A stretch of DNA of 48,449 bases, from contig JARXAE010000007.1 in the NCBI GenBank assembly GCA_029866005.1, positions 1 to 48,449 on the forward strand, given 5' to 3'. The stretch is from Fimbriimonas sp. (GTDB taxonomy: Bacteria; Armatimonadota; Fimbriimonadia; Fimbriimonadales; Fimbriimonadaceae). The notes beneath the pieces are model-generated. The model was not told the origin of the DNA. It saw only the letters and a list, made by a program, of their open reading frames with translations, and did not search any database. How positions within the stretch are numbered: position 1 is the stretch's first letter; every line of letters begins with the position of its first letter. Made by a program: the position numbers and the translations under genes. Shown here in pieces: positions 8,024-17,452 of the stretch.

Positions 8024-9010
8024 ATGATGAAATACACGTCGCTGGGTCGCTCGGGCCTGCAGGTTTCGCGTCTGTGCCTCGGCACAATGAACTTCGGCCC
8101 CCACGCAACTCCCGAAGAGAGCTACGCGATTATGGACCGCGCCCACGAGCACGGCATCAACTTCTTCGACACCGCCGACGTCTATGGCTGGCAAAAGGGT
8201 GAAGGCATCACCGAGAAGATCATCGGTGATTGGTTCGCCAAAGGCGAAAACCGCCGCGAAAAGACCATCATCGCCACCAAGCTCTACGGCGACATGGGTA
8301 ACGGAAACATGGACGGCTGGCCAAACACCAACCGCGTCACCGCGCTCCACATCCGCCGCGCATGCGAAGGCTCCCTGCAGCGCCTGAAGACCGACTACAT
8401 CGATCTCTATCAGATGCACCACATCTACCGCGACACCCCGTGGGAAGAGGTATGGGAAGCGTTCAGTATCCTGAAACAGCAAGGAAAGGTTCTCTACATC
8501 GGCTCCTCCAACTTCGCCGGATGGCACATCGCCCAGGCGAACGAGAAAGCCAAGCGACGCGGCATCATGGGCCTCGTCTCGGAGCAATCGAAGTACTCCC
8601 TTCTCCAACGCGAAATCGAAATGGAAGTCGGTCCAGCTGCCGAAGCCTATGGCGTTGGCGTCATCCCATGGTCCCCGCTGGCGAGCGGAGTCCTCGCTGG
8701 AGTCATGAAAGGCCAAGAAGGCGCCCGTAGACACGGCGATTGGGTGAAGAAGCTGATCGAAGAAAAGGGCGACCAACTCACCGCCTGGGAGAACCTTTGC
8801 GAATCCATCGGTGAACAGCCCGCCGACGTCGCCCTCGCCTGGACCCTCTCCAAGTCCTTCGTCACTGCCCCAATCATCGGCCCGCGAACCCTAGAACAAC
8901 TAGACGGCTCCCTCCGAGCCCTCGAAATCGAGATCACTACCGAACTGAACGAGAAGATCGACGCCATCTTCCCCGCCTTCAAAACCTCCCCCGAGCACTA
9001 CGCCTGGTAA
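8024..9010 (+). CDS. aldo/keto reductase
   Basis: This is a cytoplasmic NADPH-dependent oxidoreductase of the AKR superfamily (328 aa, the usual length). The catalytic tetrad is visible: Asp and Tyr in FFDTADVYGW, Lys in IIATKLYGD, and His in LYQMHHIYRD. The NADP-binding C-terminal region includes WSPLASGVLAG and PIIGPRTLEQL. It resembles the YghZ/Kv-beta-like branch (IGSSNFAGWHIAQA; EQSKYSLLQR), which often reduces aldehydes or sugar-like compounds; the natural substrate is not deducible. Two adjacent ATG codons occur (8024 and 8027). A TAGAAT box just before them suggests a leaderless mRNA, which would favour the second. Codon use here is more C-rich than in the rest of the window. Confidence 0.92.
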   Translation: MMKYTSLGRSGLQVSRLCLGTMNFGPHATPEESYAIMDRAHEHGINFFDTADVYGWQKGEGITEKIIGDWFAKGENRREKTIIATKLYGDMGNGNMDGWPNTNRVTALHIRRACEGSLQRLKTDYIDLYQMHHIYRDTPWEEVWEAFSILKQQGKVLYIGSSNFAGWHIAQANEKAKRRGIMGLVSEQSKYSLLQREIEMEVGPAAEAYGVGVIPWSPLASGVLAGVMKGQEGARRHGDWVKKLIEEKGDQLTAWENLCESIGEQPADVALAWTLSKSFVTAPIIGPRTLEQLDGSLRALEIEITTELNEKIDAIFPAFKTSPEHYAW

Positions 9011-9077
9011 TTTGCGGGTTCGCCCCCAACGTCCTGTGTTGGAGGCAAATCACTCTTGCGGGGCTTGTGTTTAACCG

Positions 9078-10850
9078 TCAATCCGGAACTTTTCCGGGAT
9101 CACCAACTTTTTCCTTTGGTTTTGCGCCAGCCTTGGGCCCAACTGCGTTGGTCAGCTGATTGATGTCACCGCCATTCAATCCGATCTCCGCCATGAGGGA
9201 GTCTAACAAAGGTGCTTGCCCCCGATAACGAAGAGCAGAGTTGACCAGCTGGTCTGCTAAGCTGCCGGCTGTTTGATCTCCTGTTGCCGAGCTTGAGTTT
9301 CCGCCCCCGATCCCATCAACTTGGATGATCTTGATTCCTTCAATCTGCTCCATGGGCTTGACGCTCTCCCTGATAATGCTGGGAAGGTTCTCGATGAGGA
9401 GTTGCTTGATTCGCGTCTCCATAACCTCAACGTTCAAAAGGTTCTCGGCCTCGTTAAGGGCGCGTCGCCCCTTCGCGTCAACCTCATAAGCTGCGGCCCG
9501 AGCTTCGGCGGCCAAACGCTCACTGTCTGCAGCGGCCTGTGCGGCAATTCGGTTCCGATTCGCCTCGGCTTCGGCAACAGTTTGGATTGCTTGAGCTTGG
9601 TCCAGGGCTGCTCGCTTTTCAGCCTCTGCCGCAACGGTCTTTTTGAGTGCCTCGCGCTCCGCTTCTTCGGAAGCTTGAACGAGCTCGATAGCTTTTCGAC
9701 GCTCTGCAGCTTCGATTTCCTTTGCGCTCAGAACTTGTTCTTGAGTTCTCACCGATTCGGCCAAGGCAACGTTTGCCGCAGCTTCTGCTTCACTCTTAGC
9801 CTTGCTCTTCTCGGCAATGGCAACGGCTCGGTCTTGTTCAGCAAGTTCGAGAAGCTTAGACTTTTCTATTTCAGCCGCTTCGATTGACTGCTTTTTCAGA
9901 ATTTCCTGCTCGGAGACGAGCTTTTCAAGTTCAATACGCTGCTTTTCAATTTCCTGCTTACTCAACTGGTCTGCGATGGCAACCTTTTGCTGTGACTGAA
10001 TTTCAGCTTCTCGAGCTTCCTGGGTTCGAAGGGCCTGCTCACGAGAAATCTCCGCAGCTTGAGCGGCCTTCCTATTTGTGATCTCTCGCTCCTGTTCAAG
10101 TCGAGCATATTCAGAGTCGCGCGACAGTGAGAGGGACTGCTTTTCAGCCTCAAGGTTCTTCAACTGGATCGCGATCCTCGTTTCTTGCTCAATGTCATTA
10201 CGCTCTTTCCGCTTGGCCTCAATGATCTCAGTGATCTTGGCCAGACCCTGAGCATCGAAAGCATTTTGAGGATTGAGATAATCCTGCGATGTTTGATCTA
10301 GTGCCGTTAGGGAGACCGATTCAAGCTCAAGCCCATTCTTCAGGATGTCTTCCGAGACCGTTGTCTGAACTCTTTGAACAAATTCGACTCGCTTCTCATG
10401 AAGCTCTTCCATCGTCATTTCAGCCGCAACAGAGCGCAAAGCGTCAACAAACTTTCCTTCGACAAGTTCCTTCAGTTGCTCAGGTTGCATTGTTCTTCGG
10501 CCCAAAGTTTGAGCCGCATCAGCGATGGCCTCTTCAGTGGGTTTGACCCGCACAAAGAACTCGGCCTGAACATCGACACGCATGCGGTCTTTGGTAATCA
10601 GCCCCGCCTCATTATTGCGGCTGATGTTGAGCCGCATGGTGTTCATGTTCACCTCAATAGTTTCCTGAACTACCGGCAATATCACTGCTCCACCATTCAG
10701 GATGATCCGCTGACCTCCGAAGCCGGTGCGGACAAATGCTCGCTCCTTACTCGCACGTTTGTAGAGCCGAGAAACGATCAACAAAATCATGACGATCGTA
10801 AATGCGACGACCGCGACCGGCACTAGCCATTGAGTCATTTGAGTTTCCAT
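9078..10850 (-). CDS. yqiK: flotillin-family SPFH/band-7 membrane protein (YqiK-like)
   Basis: One N-terminal membrane anchor (residues 8-28) is followed by an SPFH/band-7 domain (about residues 35-210), then a very long Ala/Glu/Lys/Gln-rich coiled coil (about residues 210-480, with AEAEA-type repeats). The C-terminal flotillin region is glycine-rich and ends in Pro/Lys. Length (590 aa) and domain order match flotillins and E. coli YqiK. Such proteins form large membrane-associated oligomers linked to ordered lipid domains. The gene directly follows a YqiJ-like gene (11-bp gap), reproducing the yqiJK pair. It starts with ATG at 10850; the SD is weak. Confidence 0.92.
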   Translation of the reverse strand: METQMTQWLVPVAVVAFTIVMILLIVSRLYKRASKERAFVRTGFGGQRIILNGGAVILPVVQETIEVNMNTMRLNISRNNEAGLITKDRMRVDVQAEFFVRVKPTEEAIADAAQTLGRRTMQPEQLKELVEGKFVDALRSVAAEMTMEELHEKRVEFVQRVQTTVSEDILKNGLELESVSLTALDQTSQDYLNPQNAFDAQGLAKITEIIEAKRKERNDIEQETRIAIQLKNLEAEKQSLSLSRDSEYARLEQEREITNRKAAQAAEISREQALRTQEAREAEIQSQQKVAIADQLSKQEIEKQRIELEKLVSEQEILKKQSIEAAEIEKSKLLELAEQDRAVAIAEKSKAKSEAEAAANVALAESVRTQEQVLSAKEIEAAERRKAIELVQASEEAEREALKKTVAAEAEKRAALDQAQAIQTVAEAEANRNRIAAQAAADSERLAAEARAAAYEVDAKGRRALNEAENLLNVEVMETRIKQLLIENLPSIIRESVKPMEQIEGIKIIQVDGIGGGNSSSATGDQTAGSLADQLVNSALRYRGQAPLLDSLMAEIGLNGGDINQLTNAVGPKAGAKPKEKVGDPGKVPD

Positions 10851-10861
10851 CTTGTTCTTTT

Positions 10862-11509
10862 TTAGTTATCGTTGTTGAGGATATCCTCAACGTTTCCACT
10901 GACTGCGAGAAATCTAGAGCCAACTTGTTCAACCAAGATGACTTCGCTTCCCTGAGGAAAACTTTCTCCGGGATTCTTTGGCTCAACCAGGACGTAGTGG
11001 GTTTGTCCGTGGTCATCCACTAACTTCGCCTCCGCAGAAAGTCCGACCTTAGCGACACCGCTTTGAATTGTCACCAGGCGGTACAAAAAACTCGAACTGG
11101 CGACTGCAGTCGTATGAAGCTTAAATTTGGTTTTCGCAAAGCCTTTGCCGACTAACCTGCAGCATCCAAGGCTCACCGCTATCGCGGGAGCAATCGCAAC
11201 CCAGCCTGGCAAAAAAGCTCCGCCGGTTCCAAGCGCGAGCATCTGGATGACGTAACCGGTTACAAAAAACGAACAGGTCGCGACGAGGACGAATATCGAA
11301 AGTGGCATCGCGGACACGCCAAAGAACTCGAGCAATCCGTTCAGCAGACCGTCGGAATCCCAATCGACTTCTAAATCAGCATCCGCTTCTGGGAGATGAA
11401 TTGCGCCGAGAAGCGTCGCGGTGACGATCAACAGAGACAGCACCGTCAGTACGACAAGTGCAACGACAAAAGCCGTATTCTCTTTGGCGGTGAAGAAGTC
11501 AGCGATCAT
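10862..11509 (-). CDS. yqiJ: YqiJ/NfeD-like membrane protein with OB-fold domain
   Basis: The 215-residue protein has a hydrophobic segment at residues 14-36, an acidic stretch (EADADLEVDWDSD), two further membrane segments (about 66-125) and a C-terminal beta-rich domain (about 135-212: SGVAKVGLSAEAKLVDDHG ... SEVILVEQVGSRFLAV). This layout fits the YqiJ/DUF1449 family, whose OB-fold resembles that of NfeD. NfeD-like proteins work with flotillins, and the next gene is a flotillin 11 bp downstream, so the pair probably forms one membrane complex. A TATTAT box with TTGCAA 19 bp upstream (11526-11556) is a possible promoter. Confidence 0.85.
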   Translation of the reverse strand: MIADFFTAKENTAFVVALVVLTVLSLLIVTATLLGAIHLPEADADLEVDWDSDGLLNGLLEFFGVSAMPLSIFVLVATCSFFVTGYVIQMLALGTGGAFLPGWVAIAPAIAVSLGCCRLVGKGFAKTKFKLHTTAVASSSFLYRLVTIQSGVAKVGLSAEAKLVDDHGQTHYVLVEPKNPGESFPQGSEVILVEQVGSRFLAVSGNVEDILNNDN

Positions 11510-11930
11510 TGCTGTATGACGCTACATAATACGAGATTCTTGCGGTGCCGTTGCAACTTATTGTTCGGTATCCCTGATGCAAAAGTCAAGTTGCACTCGA
11601 TTGAGTCAAACCGACGAAATTATTTTAACTCAAGGTTGACAAACACCCCAAAACATCGCCTAGATGGTGATGATCAAGAATGAACGACAGCTTCTGCCTC
11701 CGAGCCTAAAGAAACCCAACTGCATCCCCCAAAAAAAGTCTGCGCCCCTTTGATGACCCAAATCGTAACCCTTTGATCCTGACGCGCACCACCAACACTA
11801 CGCACGCCACTCTCTGCAAACACTGCCCTTTACAGCCCATCTCCGTGCCAAAATTGACATATATTCGAACCTAAACTGCCCCACAAATTCTACTCACGCT
11901 GAAACTAATCAGCCAAGTTTCGCAACTCAG
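11510..11930 (+). other. 421-bp region without a gene
   Basis: This stretch lies between the start of yqiJ and the end of purB. No frame with coding character, tRNA or strong terminator hairpin was found. It holds a possible yqiJ promoter (minus-strand TATTAT at 11526-11531 and TTGCAA at 11551-11556), two TTGACT copies about 20 bp apart on the minus strand, and a 9-bp direct repeat CCCTTTGAT at 11746-11754 and 11769-11777. An isolated plus-strand TTGACA at 11636 has no good -10 partner and no gene after it. The remainder shows nothing I can interpret. Confidence 0.5.
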
Positions 11931-13226
11931 TTAGCGCGCCGCACGAACCGCTTCCAGTGTGTGCTTCGCGTGGCGCAAGTGATGCTCCAGCGAGAAGATG
12001 TGCTCAACCTCTTCCTTGGTCAAGTTCGCAACAACATCCTCGTCCCGCTCAACCGAGGCCTTGAAGTCGTGACCTTCCCACGCCTTAGCCGCATTGCGCT
12101 GTGCAACCTTGTAAGCGGCCGCCCGTGGCAAGCCCTTGCCGACCAGAGCGACCATCAAATGCTCACTAAACACCAAGTCGCCCATCTTGCGAAGATTCGC
12201 CGCCATTGTCTCCGGATAAACGTTGAGACCCATGAGAATCCGCGCCATTCGGTTCAACATGAAATCAGCCAGGTGACAAGCATCAGGGAACACGATTCGC
12301 TCCAGGGAAGAGTTCGTCAGATCTCGCTCGTGCCAAGTTGAAACGCTCTCTAGCATCGACAACGCATGACCCCGCAGAAGACGAGCAAGACCAACCACCG
12401 TCTCCGAATTCCAAGGGTTTCGCTTGTGCGGCATCGCGCTCGAGCCAGTTTGTCCCGCAGCAAAGGCCTCCTGAACCTCAAGAATCTCGGTGCGCTGAAG
12501 GTTGCGAAGCTCAGTCGCGATTCGCTCCAGCCCCCCGCCCATCACGGCGAGAACGTTGATAAACTGCGAGTGCTTGTCGCGGTTGATGATCTGCGTCGAA
12601 GAAGGTTCTGCCTTCAGTCCAAGTCGAGCCAAAACCGACTTCTCCATCTCAGGCGAAACAACTGCGTGGATTCCCACGGCGCCACTGATCTTGCCGTAAG
12701 AAAGCTCCTCCTGGCAGGTCTTAATCCGAACAATGTTCCGATCTAATTCAGCGAGCCAGTTCGCGCACTTAAAGCCAAATGTGATCGGCTCAGCATGAAT
12801 TCCGTGAGTTCGACCAATCTGAGGAGTATCGATGTGCTCCTCTGCCAATCGCTCAATTTGAACGCGCAACCGTCCCGCCGACTCAAGAAGAACCGAACAG
12901 GAATCTCGAAGCATCATTCCCAGCGCGGTGTCAATAACGTCATAAGAAGTAACGCCATAGTGAATCCACCGCCCCGCCGGTCCAACGTTCTCCTCAAGGC
13001 ACCGAACAAAAGCGACCAAGTCATGCCGAGTTTCAAGCTCCAGCTCATCGCAACGCGCGATGGTAAATGCCGATTTGTCACGAATAGCCTGCATGTCAGA
13101 AGTCGGAATGACGCCTGCATCATGCCAGCCTTCGCAGATCGCAACCTCAACTTCCTGCCACCTCTCGAACTTGGCCTGCTGAGACCAAATGTCGTTCATT
13201 GCGGCGGTAGAGTAGCGATCAATCAC
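11931..13226 (-). CDS. purB: adenylosuccinate lyase
   Basis: PurB cleaves adenylosuccinate to AMP and SAICAR to AICAR, releasing fumarate, in purine synthesis. The 431-aa length is typical. Clear marks are the fumarase/aspartase superfamily signature GSSAMPHKRNP (flexible catalytic loop), the RTHGIHAEPITFG block with the catalytic His, IHYGVTSYDVIDTA near residue 90, and the N-terminal IDRYSTAAMNDIWS typical of bacterial PurB. The start is GTG at 13226; the next ATG, nine codons on, would remove conserved N-terminal residues. Only 4 bp separate it from the upstream phytase stop codon, so it is probably translated as the second gene of a phytase-purB unit. Confidence 0.95.
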   Translation of the reverse strand: MIDRYSTAAMNDIWSQQAKFERWQEVEVAICEGWHDAGVIPTSDMQAIRDKSAFTIARCDELELETRHDLVAFVRCLEENVGPAGRWIHYGVTSYDVIDTALGMMLRDSCSVLLESAGRLRVQIERLAEEHIDTPQIGRTHGIHAEPITFGFKCANWLAELDRNIVRIKTCQEELSYGKISGAVGIHAVVSPEMEKSVLARLGLKAEPSSTQIINRDKHSQFINVLAVMGGGLERIATELRNLQRTEILEVQEAFAAGQTGSSAMPHKRNPWNSETVVGLARLLRGHALSMLESVSTWHERDLTNSSLERIVFPDACHLADFMLNRMARILMGLNVYPETMAANLRKMGDLVFSEHLMVALVGKGLPRAAAYKVAQRNAAKAWEGHDFKASVERDEDVVANLTKEEVEHIFSLEHHLRHAKHTLEAVRAAR

Positions 13227-13230
13227 ACCC

Positions 13231-14181
13231 TTAAGGGTACCTTCCCACCTGCTTTTGAACCCAGTCCAACGGGATCAAGGCGAAGTTTTTCCCCTTGCTA
13301 TTCATCGCCGCCATCAGACGAACCCCAGGTCGATCAATGATGTCGATCCCGTCGGTCTCATCAATCTCCGCCGAGAAACCTCCCCGAGGGATGCCACTAC
13401 GCTTGTCATAAAACCAATAGTACGACTTATCTTTCCGCTGATCGGTAGAAACAAGCAAGTCACCCATAATCGCCAACCCCTCATGATCTCCGGTGTGAAG
13501 TGGATTCCGAATCAGCATCAACGGCCGATCAACTGCCTCCGGATTGGCGTCATAAACCCAAACACCATTCCCCTCATCAGAGTAGAAAACCCTACCAGTT
13601 TGAGGGTCGACCACAATTGACTCCGTCTCCTTCTTTCCACTAAACGCTCCGAACCGACGCACACTCTTGGCATCAACTTTGCTCGTCAATGGGTTCCATT
13701 TCAATTCCAACTGCTCTAGGTGCTTTGTTGTCCCGCCCGCCTTGGGTGTGACAAACACAAACGACCTGCCACCCGACTGCCAAGCCGCAACCCCCATCGG
13801 AGCCCGATCCTCTCCTGACTCGTTAAGAAACACTCCGGTCTCTCCGCTGATGTCAACAAAAGAGCTTCCAGACCAGTTGACATGAAAAACGCGCAGCCGA
13901 TTCTGAATTCTCTCGGTAACGACTGCAATCGGGGATGTCCCAGCTAGGAGGTTCCCACCCTGAATCACGTCAACATTATTCGGCCGATCCAAAGGCTCTG
14001 ACTTCGCTACTACTTTTCCCGAAAGGTCAAATCCGTAGAGTGCACCCACTTTCTCCTGCTTATCTGTTCCCAGAATCAAGGAGCGTGCTGGGTCCGCCTC
14101 GTTGTACGCAAAAGCTGGGTCGTCGGCATCAAAATCGACGGGTTGAGTGAAAACAATAGCTGAAGCAAGCAGAGTGATCAT
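13231..14181 (-). CDS. secreted beta-propeller phytase (3-phytase)
   Basis: Phytases of this class release phosphate from inositol hexakisphosphate outside the cytoplasm in a calcium-dependent way. The sequence shows the family N-terminal block DADDPAFAYNEADPARSLILGTD with its acidic Ca-binding residues. It also has the blade motifs GALYGFDLSGKVV, RPNNVDV, ESIVVDPQTGRVFYSDEGNGVWVYD, DHEGLAI and the C-terminal IDETDGIDI. The N-terminus (MITLLASAIVFTQPVDF) is a very short signal peptide without a charged n-region. ATG 14181 gives 316 aa; a TTG two codons earlier is possible. There is no SD, and the start lies inside the T-rich tail of the preceding gene's terminator hairpin. purB follows after 4 bp. 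Confidence 0.86.
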   Translation of the reverse strand: MITLLASAIVFTQPVDFDADDPAFAYNEADPARSLILGTDKQEKVGALYGFDLSGKVVAKSEPLDRPNNVDVIQGGNLLAGTSPIAVVTERIQNRLRVFHVNWSGSSFVDISGETGVFLNESGEDRAPMGVAAWQSGGRSFVFVTPKAGGTTKHLEQLELKWNPLTSKVDAKSVRRFGAFSGKKETESIVVDPQTGRVFYSDEGNGVWVYDANPEAVDRPLMLIRNPLHTGDHEGLAIMGDLLVSTDQRKDKSYYWFYDKRSGIPRGGFSAEIDETDGIDIIDRPGVRLMAAMNSKGKNFALIPLDWVQKQVGRYP

Positions 14182-14220
14182 AAACAATAAGACTGCTTGG
14201 CGCTAAGCACCAAGCAGTCT
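14181..14220 (-). terminator. Rho-independent terminator after a prepilin-like gene, abutting the phytase start
   Basis: An 11-bp perfect stem (14190-14200 with 14210-14220, 9-nt loop) is followed on the minus strand by TATTGTTTA. It lies 16 bp after the prepilin-like gene stop. The T-rich tail contains or touches the phytase start codon. Confidence 0.75.
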
Positions 14221-14236
14221 GGATTCCCGATGTTCC

Positions 14237-15235
14237 TTACTGAACCTGGTTGCCAGTAGCTGGATCGACGACTGGAAGTCCGCCGAGCGAGTAGGCAGCC
14301 TTGCCCCACATGTATCGGTTGACGTTAAACGTCGCAGCGATCGGTTGGAACTTGGCACTGGAGTCGGAGAACACGTAGTTGTTACCAGTGTCGAATCGAC
14401 CACCGTTGGTGTAACGCAGGGTGTGCGTCAAACCGCCGTTTGCGGCCAAAAGCTCACAGCTGAAAACCGCGCCGACCGTTCCCTTACCAACCCACTTGCC
14501 AAGTTGACCAGTGGCGTCACCGCTAACAGTCATTGCTTCAAGAGGAAGGTCAGCTGCAGAGGTTGGCACGCTTGAACCGCTGAGGTCTCGTTGTCCTCGG
14601 CGAGCAATTCCAAATGCTGGTCGGTAGGACCGGTACTCGCCACCAGCGCTGACCTGCATGCAGAACTGCTTTTCGGTCGCTGGAGCAACGAGGATTGTTT
14701 GGCTGACGCTGTCAATCGCGGTGGAGCTGACCACGTTAGCGGTGTCTGCATCTGATCGCTTGCGTCCGATGATTGATTGGTTGGCAACGTAGGAGATGCG
14801 ACCAACTTGCAAAGTGTATACGCCAGCAGCATAGCCCTGGAGAGCGCAACCATCAACCGCTCGTTGCATGGCTGGCTCACCGAAACCTCGGTTGTTATTA
14901 GTTCGATCGGCACAACCTGGTGCCCATCCGCCAACCGCGTCAACCGGGCTAACAAAGATCTGCTCGTTCTTCATGTAGGGCAAGCACATCCAGCTCCAGT
15001 GCACTTCGTTACCGGCCGAACTGTTCTCGCGGTGGTTGCTCGGCATGAACATGTCATCGCTGTCCGCGATGTAAAGCTGAAGCCCAATTCCAATTTGCTT
15101 GGAGTTGCTTAGGTCGGCAGATTTCTTAGCCGCGAGCTTCGCCTGAGCAAAAACGGGGAAGAGGATGGCAGCAAGAATCGCTATAATTGCGATAACAACA
15201 AGAAGTTCAATGAGGGTGAATGCCTTTCTGGACAT
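14237..15235 (-). CDS. prepilin-type DUF1559-like protein (first copy)
   Basis: The N-terminus [18 protein letters not shown] is a type IV pilin-like class III signal. Cleavage would fall between Ala5 and Phe6, with Glu at mature position 5, followed by the hydrophobic helix and [14 protein letters not shown]. Ala rather than Gly precedes the cleavage site. After the helix come DLSNSKQIGIGLQLYIADSDD and a globular domain ending in the R-F-D-T-G-N-N-Y-V-F-S-D-S-S-A-K-F block where homologues have the H-x-G-x-x-N-x-x-F-x-D-G-H-x-K motif. Such proteins are greatly expanded in Planctomycetes and Armatimonadota; the function is unknown, probably extracellular or pseudopilus-like. There is no SD. 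It lies downstream of a MalK-type ATPase gene and ends in a hairpin terminator. Length 332 aa. Confidence 0.88.
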   Translation of the reverse strand: MSRKAFTLIELLVVIAIIAILAAILFPVFAQAKLAAKKSADLSNSKQIGIGLQLYIADSDDMFMPSNHRENSSAGNEVHWSWMCLPYMKNEQIFVSPVDAVGGWAPGCADRTNNNRGFGEPAMQRAVDGCALQGYAAGVYTLQVGRISYVANQSIIGRKRSDADTANVVSSTAIDSVSQTILVAPATEKQFCMQVSAGGEYRSYRPAFGIARRGQRDLSGSSVPTSAADLPLEAMTVSGDATGQLGKWVGKGTVGAVFSCELLAANGGLTHTLRYTNGGRFDTGNNYVFSDSSAKFQPIAATFNVNRYMWGKAAYSLGGLPVVDPATGNQVQ

Positions 15236-15282
15236 AGCGACAAGAGGAAACCCCCATTTTGTTAAAGAGGGGTTATTAAAAC

Positions 15283-15299
15283 GTTAACATTGTGTTAAC
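15283..15299. promoter_or_regulatory. 17-bp palindrome between the ABC ATPase gene and the prepilin-like gene
   Basis: GTTAACA, a 3-nt gap, then TGTTAAC form a perfect inverted repeat 14 bp after the ATPase stop and 48 bp before the prepilin-like start. On the minus strand it is followed by GTTTTAATAA, so it could be a weak terminator; its symmetry also suits a protein-binding site. Which is correct cannot be told. Confidence 0.35.
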
Positions 15300-15312
15300 T
15301 CAGTGAACGACC

Positions 15313-16449
<1,137 letters not shown>

Positions 16450-16545
16450 TTTGTTGCTCCGATGTTCCCCAACACTGGGGTTCAAGCCGATTATAACCTG
16501 TTTCTGATGAGATTTCGACCCCCAAACGATTGCTTAGGTATCTTT

Positions 16546-17307
16546 ATGGTTCCCCCGATGCAGATTCGCCGAGCTTTTACGCTGATTGAACTCCTTGTCG
16601 TCATTGCGATCATTGCGATCCTTGCCGCCATTCTCTTCCCAGTGTTCTCGCGAGCGAAGGAAGCAGCGAAGCAAACAACCTGCCTTTCTAACCTGAAAAA
16701 CATCGGAATGGCGTTCAATATCTATGGATCAGATTCGGACGACATGCTACCCAACACCAACGTGACAGGGCTTTGGACAGGTAGACGATTCCGCTGGCCA
16801 ATCATGCCGTATTTGGGCGTTGCTCAGAAGAGCCGAGCGGGTAGTCAATACGATACCGATGCTTCTTCCGCAATGCTCTACTGTCCGTCGGACGCATCGC
16901 GCTCGTCATTCAACGACACCTCCTACTCGTACGTCTCTTCGCTCTACCGACCACCATCTTTCATCGCGTCGGTAACCTCACTTTTGCAACTTGCAGGTGA
17001 TGGACAATGCCCTAGTGGAACTTGTGAATCGGTCTCGTTCACACAAGTCGCTCAACCCGCCGCGAAGGTGATGGTTTTTGAATGGGTGAACGCACATAAC
17101 TTTGGACCAATAGGGCCCGTCGGACCTTGGGGAAAGAACACAGGATTTTCGTTGGGTCCAGGGTTCCTTGAAGGTCGTCGTAACCTGACATTTGTCGACG
17201 GGCACTCGAAGAGCTTTGCCGCGTCACAGATGTCGGTAAACGCCAACTTTGGCTCCACCGATCCGAATCTCACTCCGGGGGGTTACGACGGATCGGATTT
17301 GAAGTAG
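16546..17307 (+). CDS. prepilin-type DUF1559-like protein (second copy)
   Basis: The protein starts [17 protein letters not shown], a pilin-like class III signal with Ala-Phe at the expected cleavage site and Glu at mature position 5. [25 protein letters not shown] follows the helix. A four-cysteine globular part and the near-C-terminal [14 protein letters not shown] block fit the DUF1559-like family. ATG 16546 (253 aa) is chosen because AGGT lies 6-7 nt upstream; the open frame extends much further 5', but that part is antisense to the ABC ATPase gene and lacks pilin-like features. It is divergent from the ATPase (97 bp between starts), so the two may share a control region. Function unknown. 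Confidence 0.88.
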   Translation: MVPPMQIRRAFTLIELLVVIAIIAILAAILFPVFSRAKEAAKQTTCLSNLKNIGMAFNIYGSDSDDMLPNTNVTGLWTGRRFRWPIMPYLGVAQKSRAGSQYDTDASSAMLYCPSDASRSSFNDTSYSYVSSLYRPPSFIASVTSLLQLAGDGQCPSGTCESVSFTQVAQPAAKVMVFEWVNAHNFGPIGPVGPWGKNTGFSLGPGFLEGRRNLTFVDGHSKSFAASQMSVNANFGSTDPNLTPGGYDGSDLK

Positions 17308-17452
17308 ACCATAGACTGTCCTGCCCTGCACGTTTTCAAGCAAAACCAAGTTCCTCTGATACTGCCTGCTTCAGGACGAGAACTGCTGTCGTAATCATGC
17401 TGAGTTGTTCTGCGGTCCAGGACAGGCTAAACCTTGGCGACCGGTAACGATC

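Noticed and set aside
7844-8776. Long open frame (310 codons) on the minus strand
   Set aside because: It is antisense to the glycosidase-like and aldo/keto reductase genes, both with clear catalytic motifs; the open frame reflects their C-rich third positions.
9020-9046. Hairpin after the aldo/keto reductase gene as a terminator
   Set aside because: The stem has a mismatch and no T-run follows on either strand.
9321-9887. 188-codon plus-strand open frame
   Set aside because: It is antisense to the repetitive coiled-coil of the flotillin gene; its Leu/Cys/Ser-rich translation has no start signal or family resemblance.
11636-11664. TTGACA as a plus-strand promoter
   Set aside because: The hexamer 17-19 bp downstream (CCTAGA/TAGATG) is poor, and no plus-strand gene follows.
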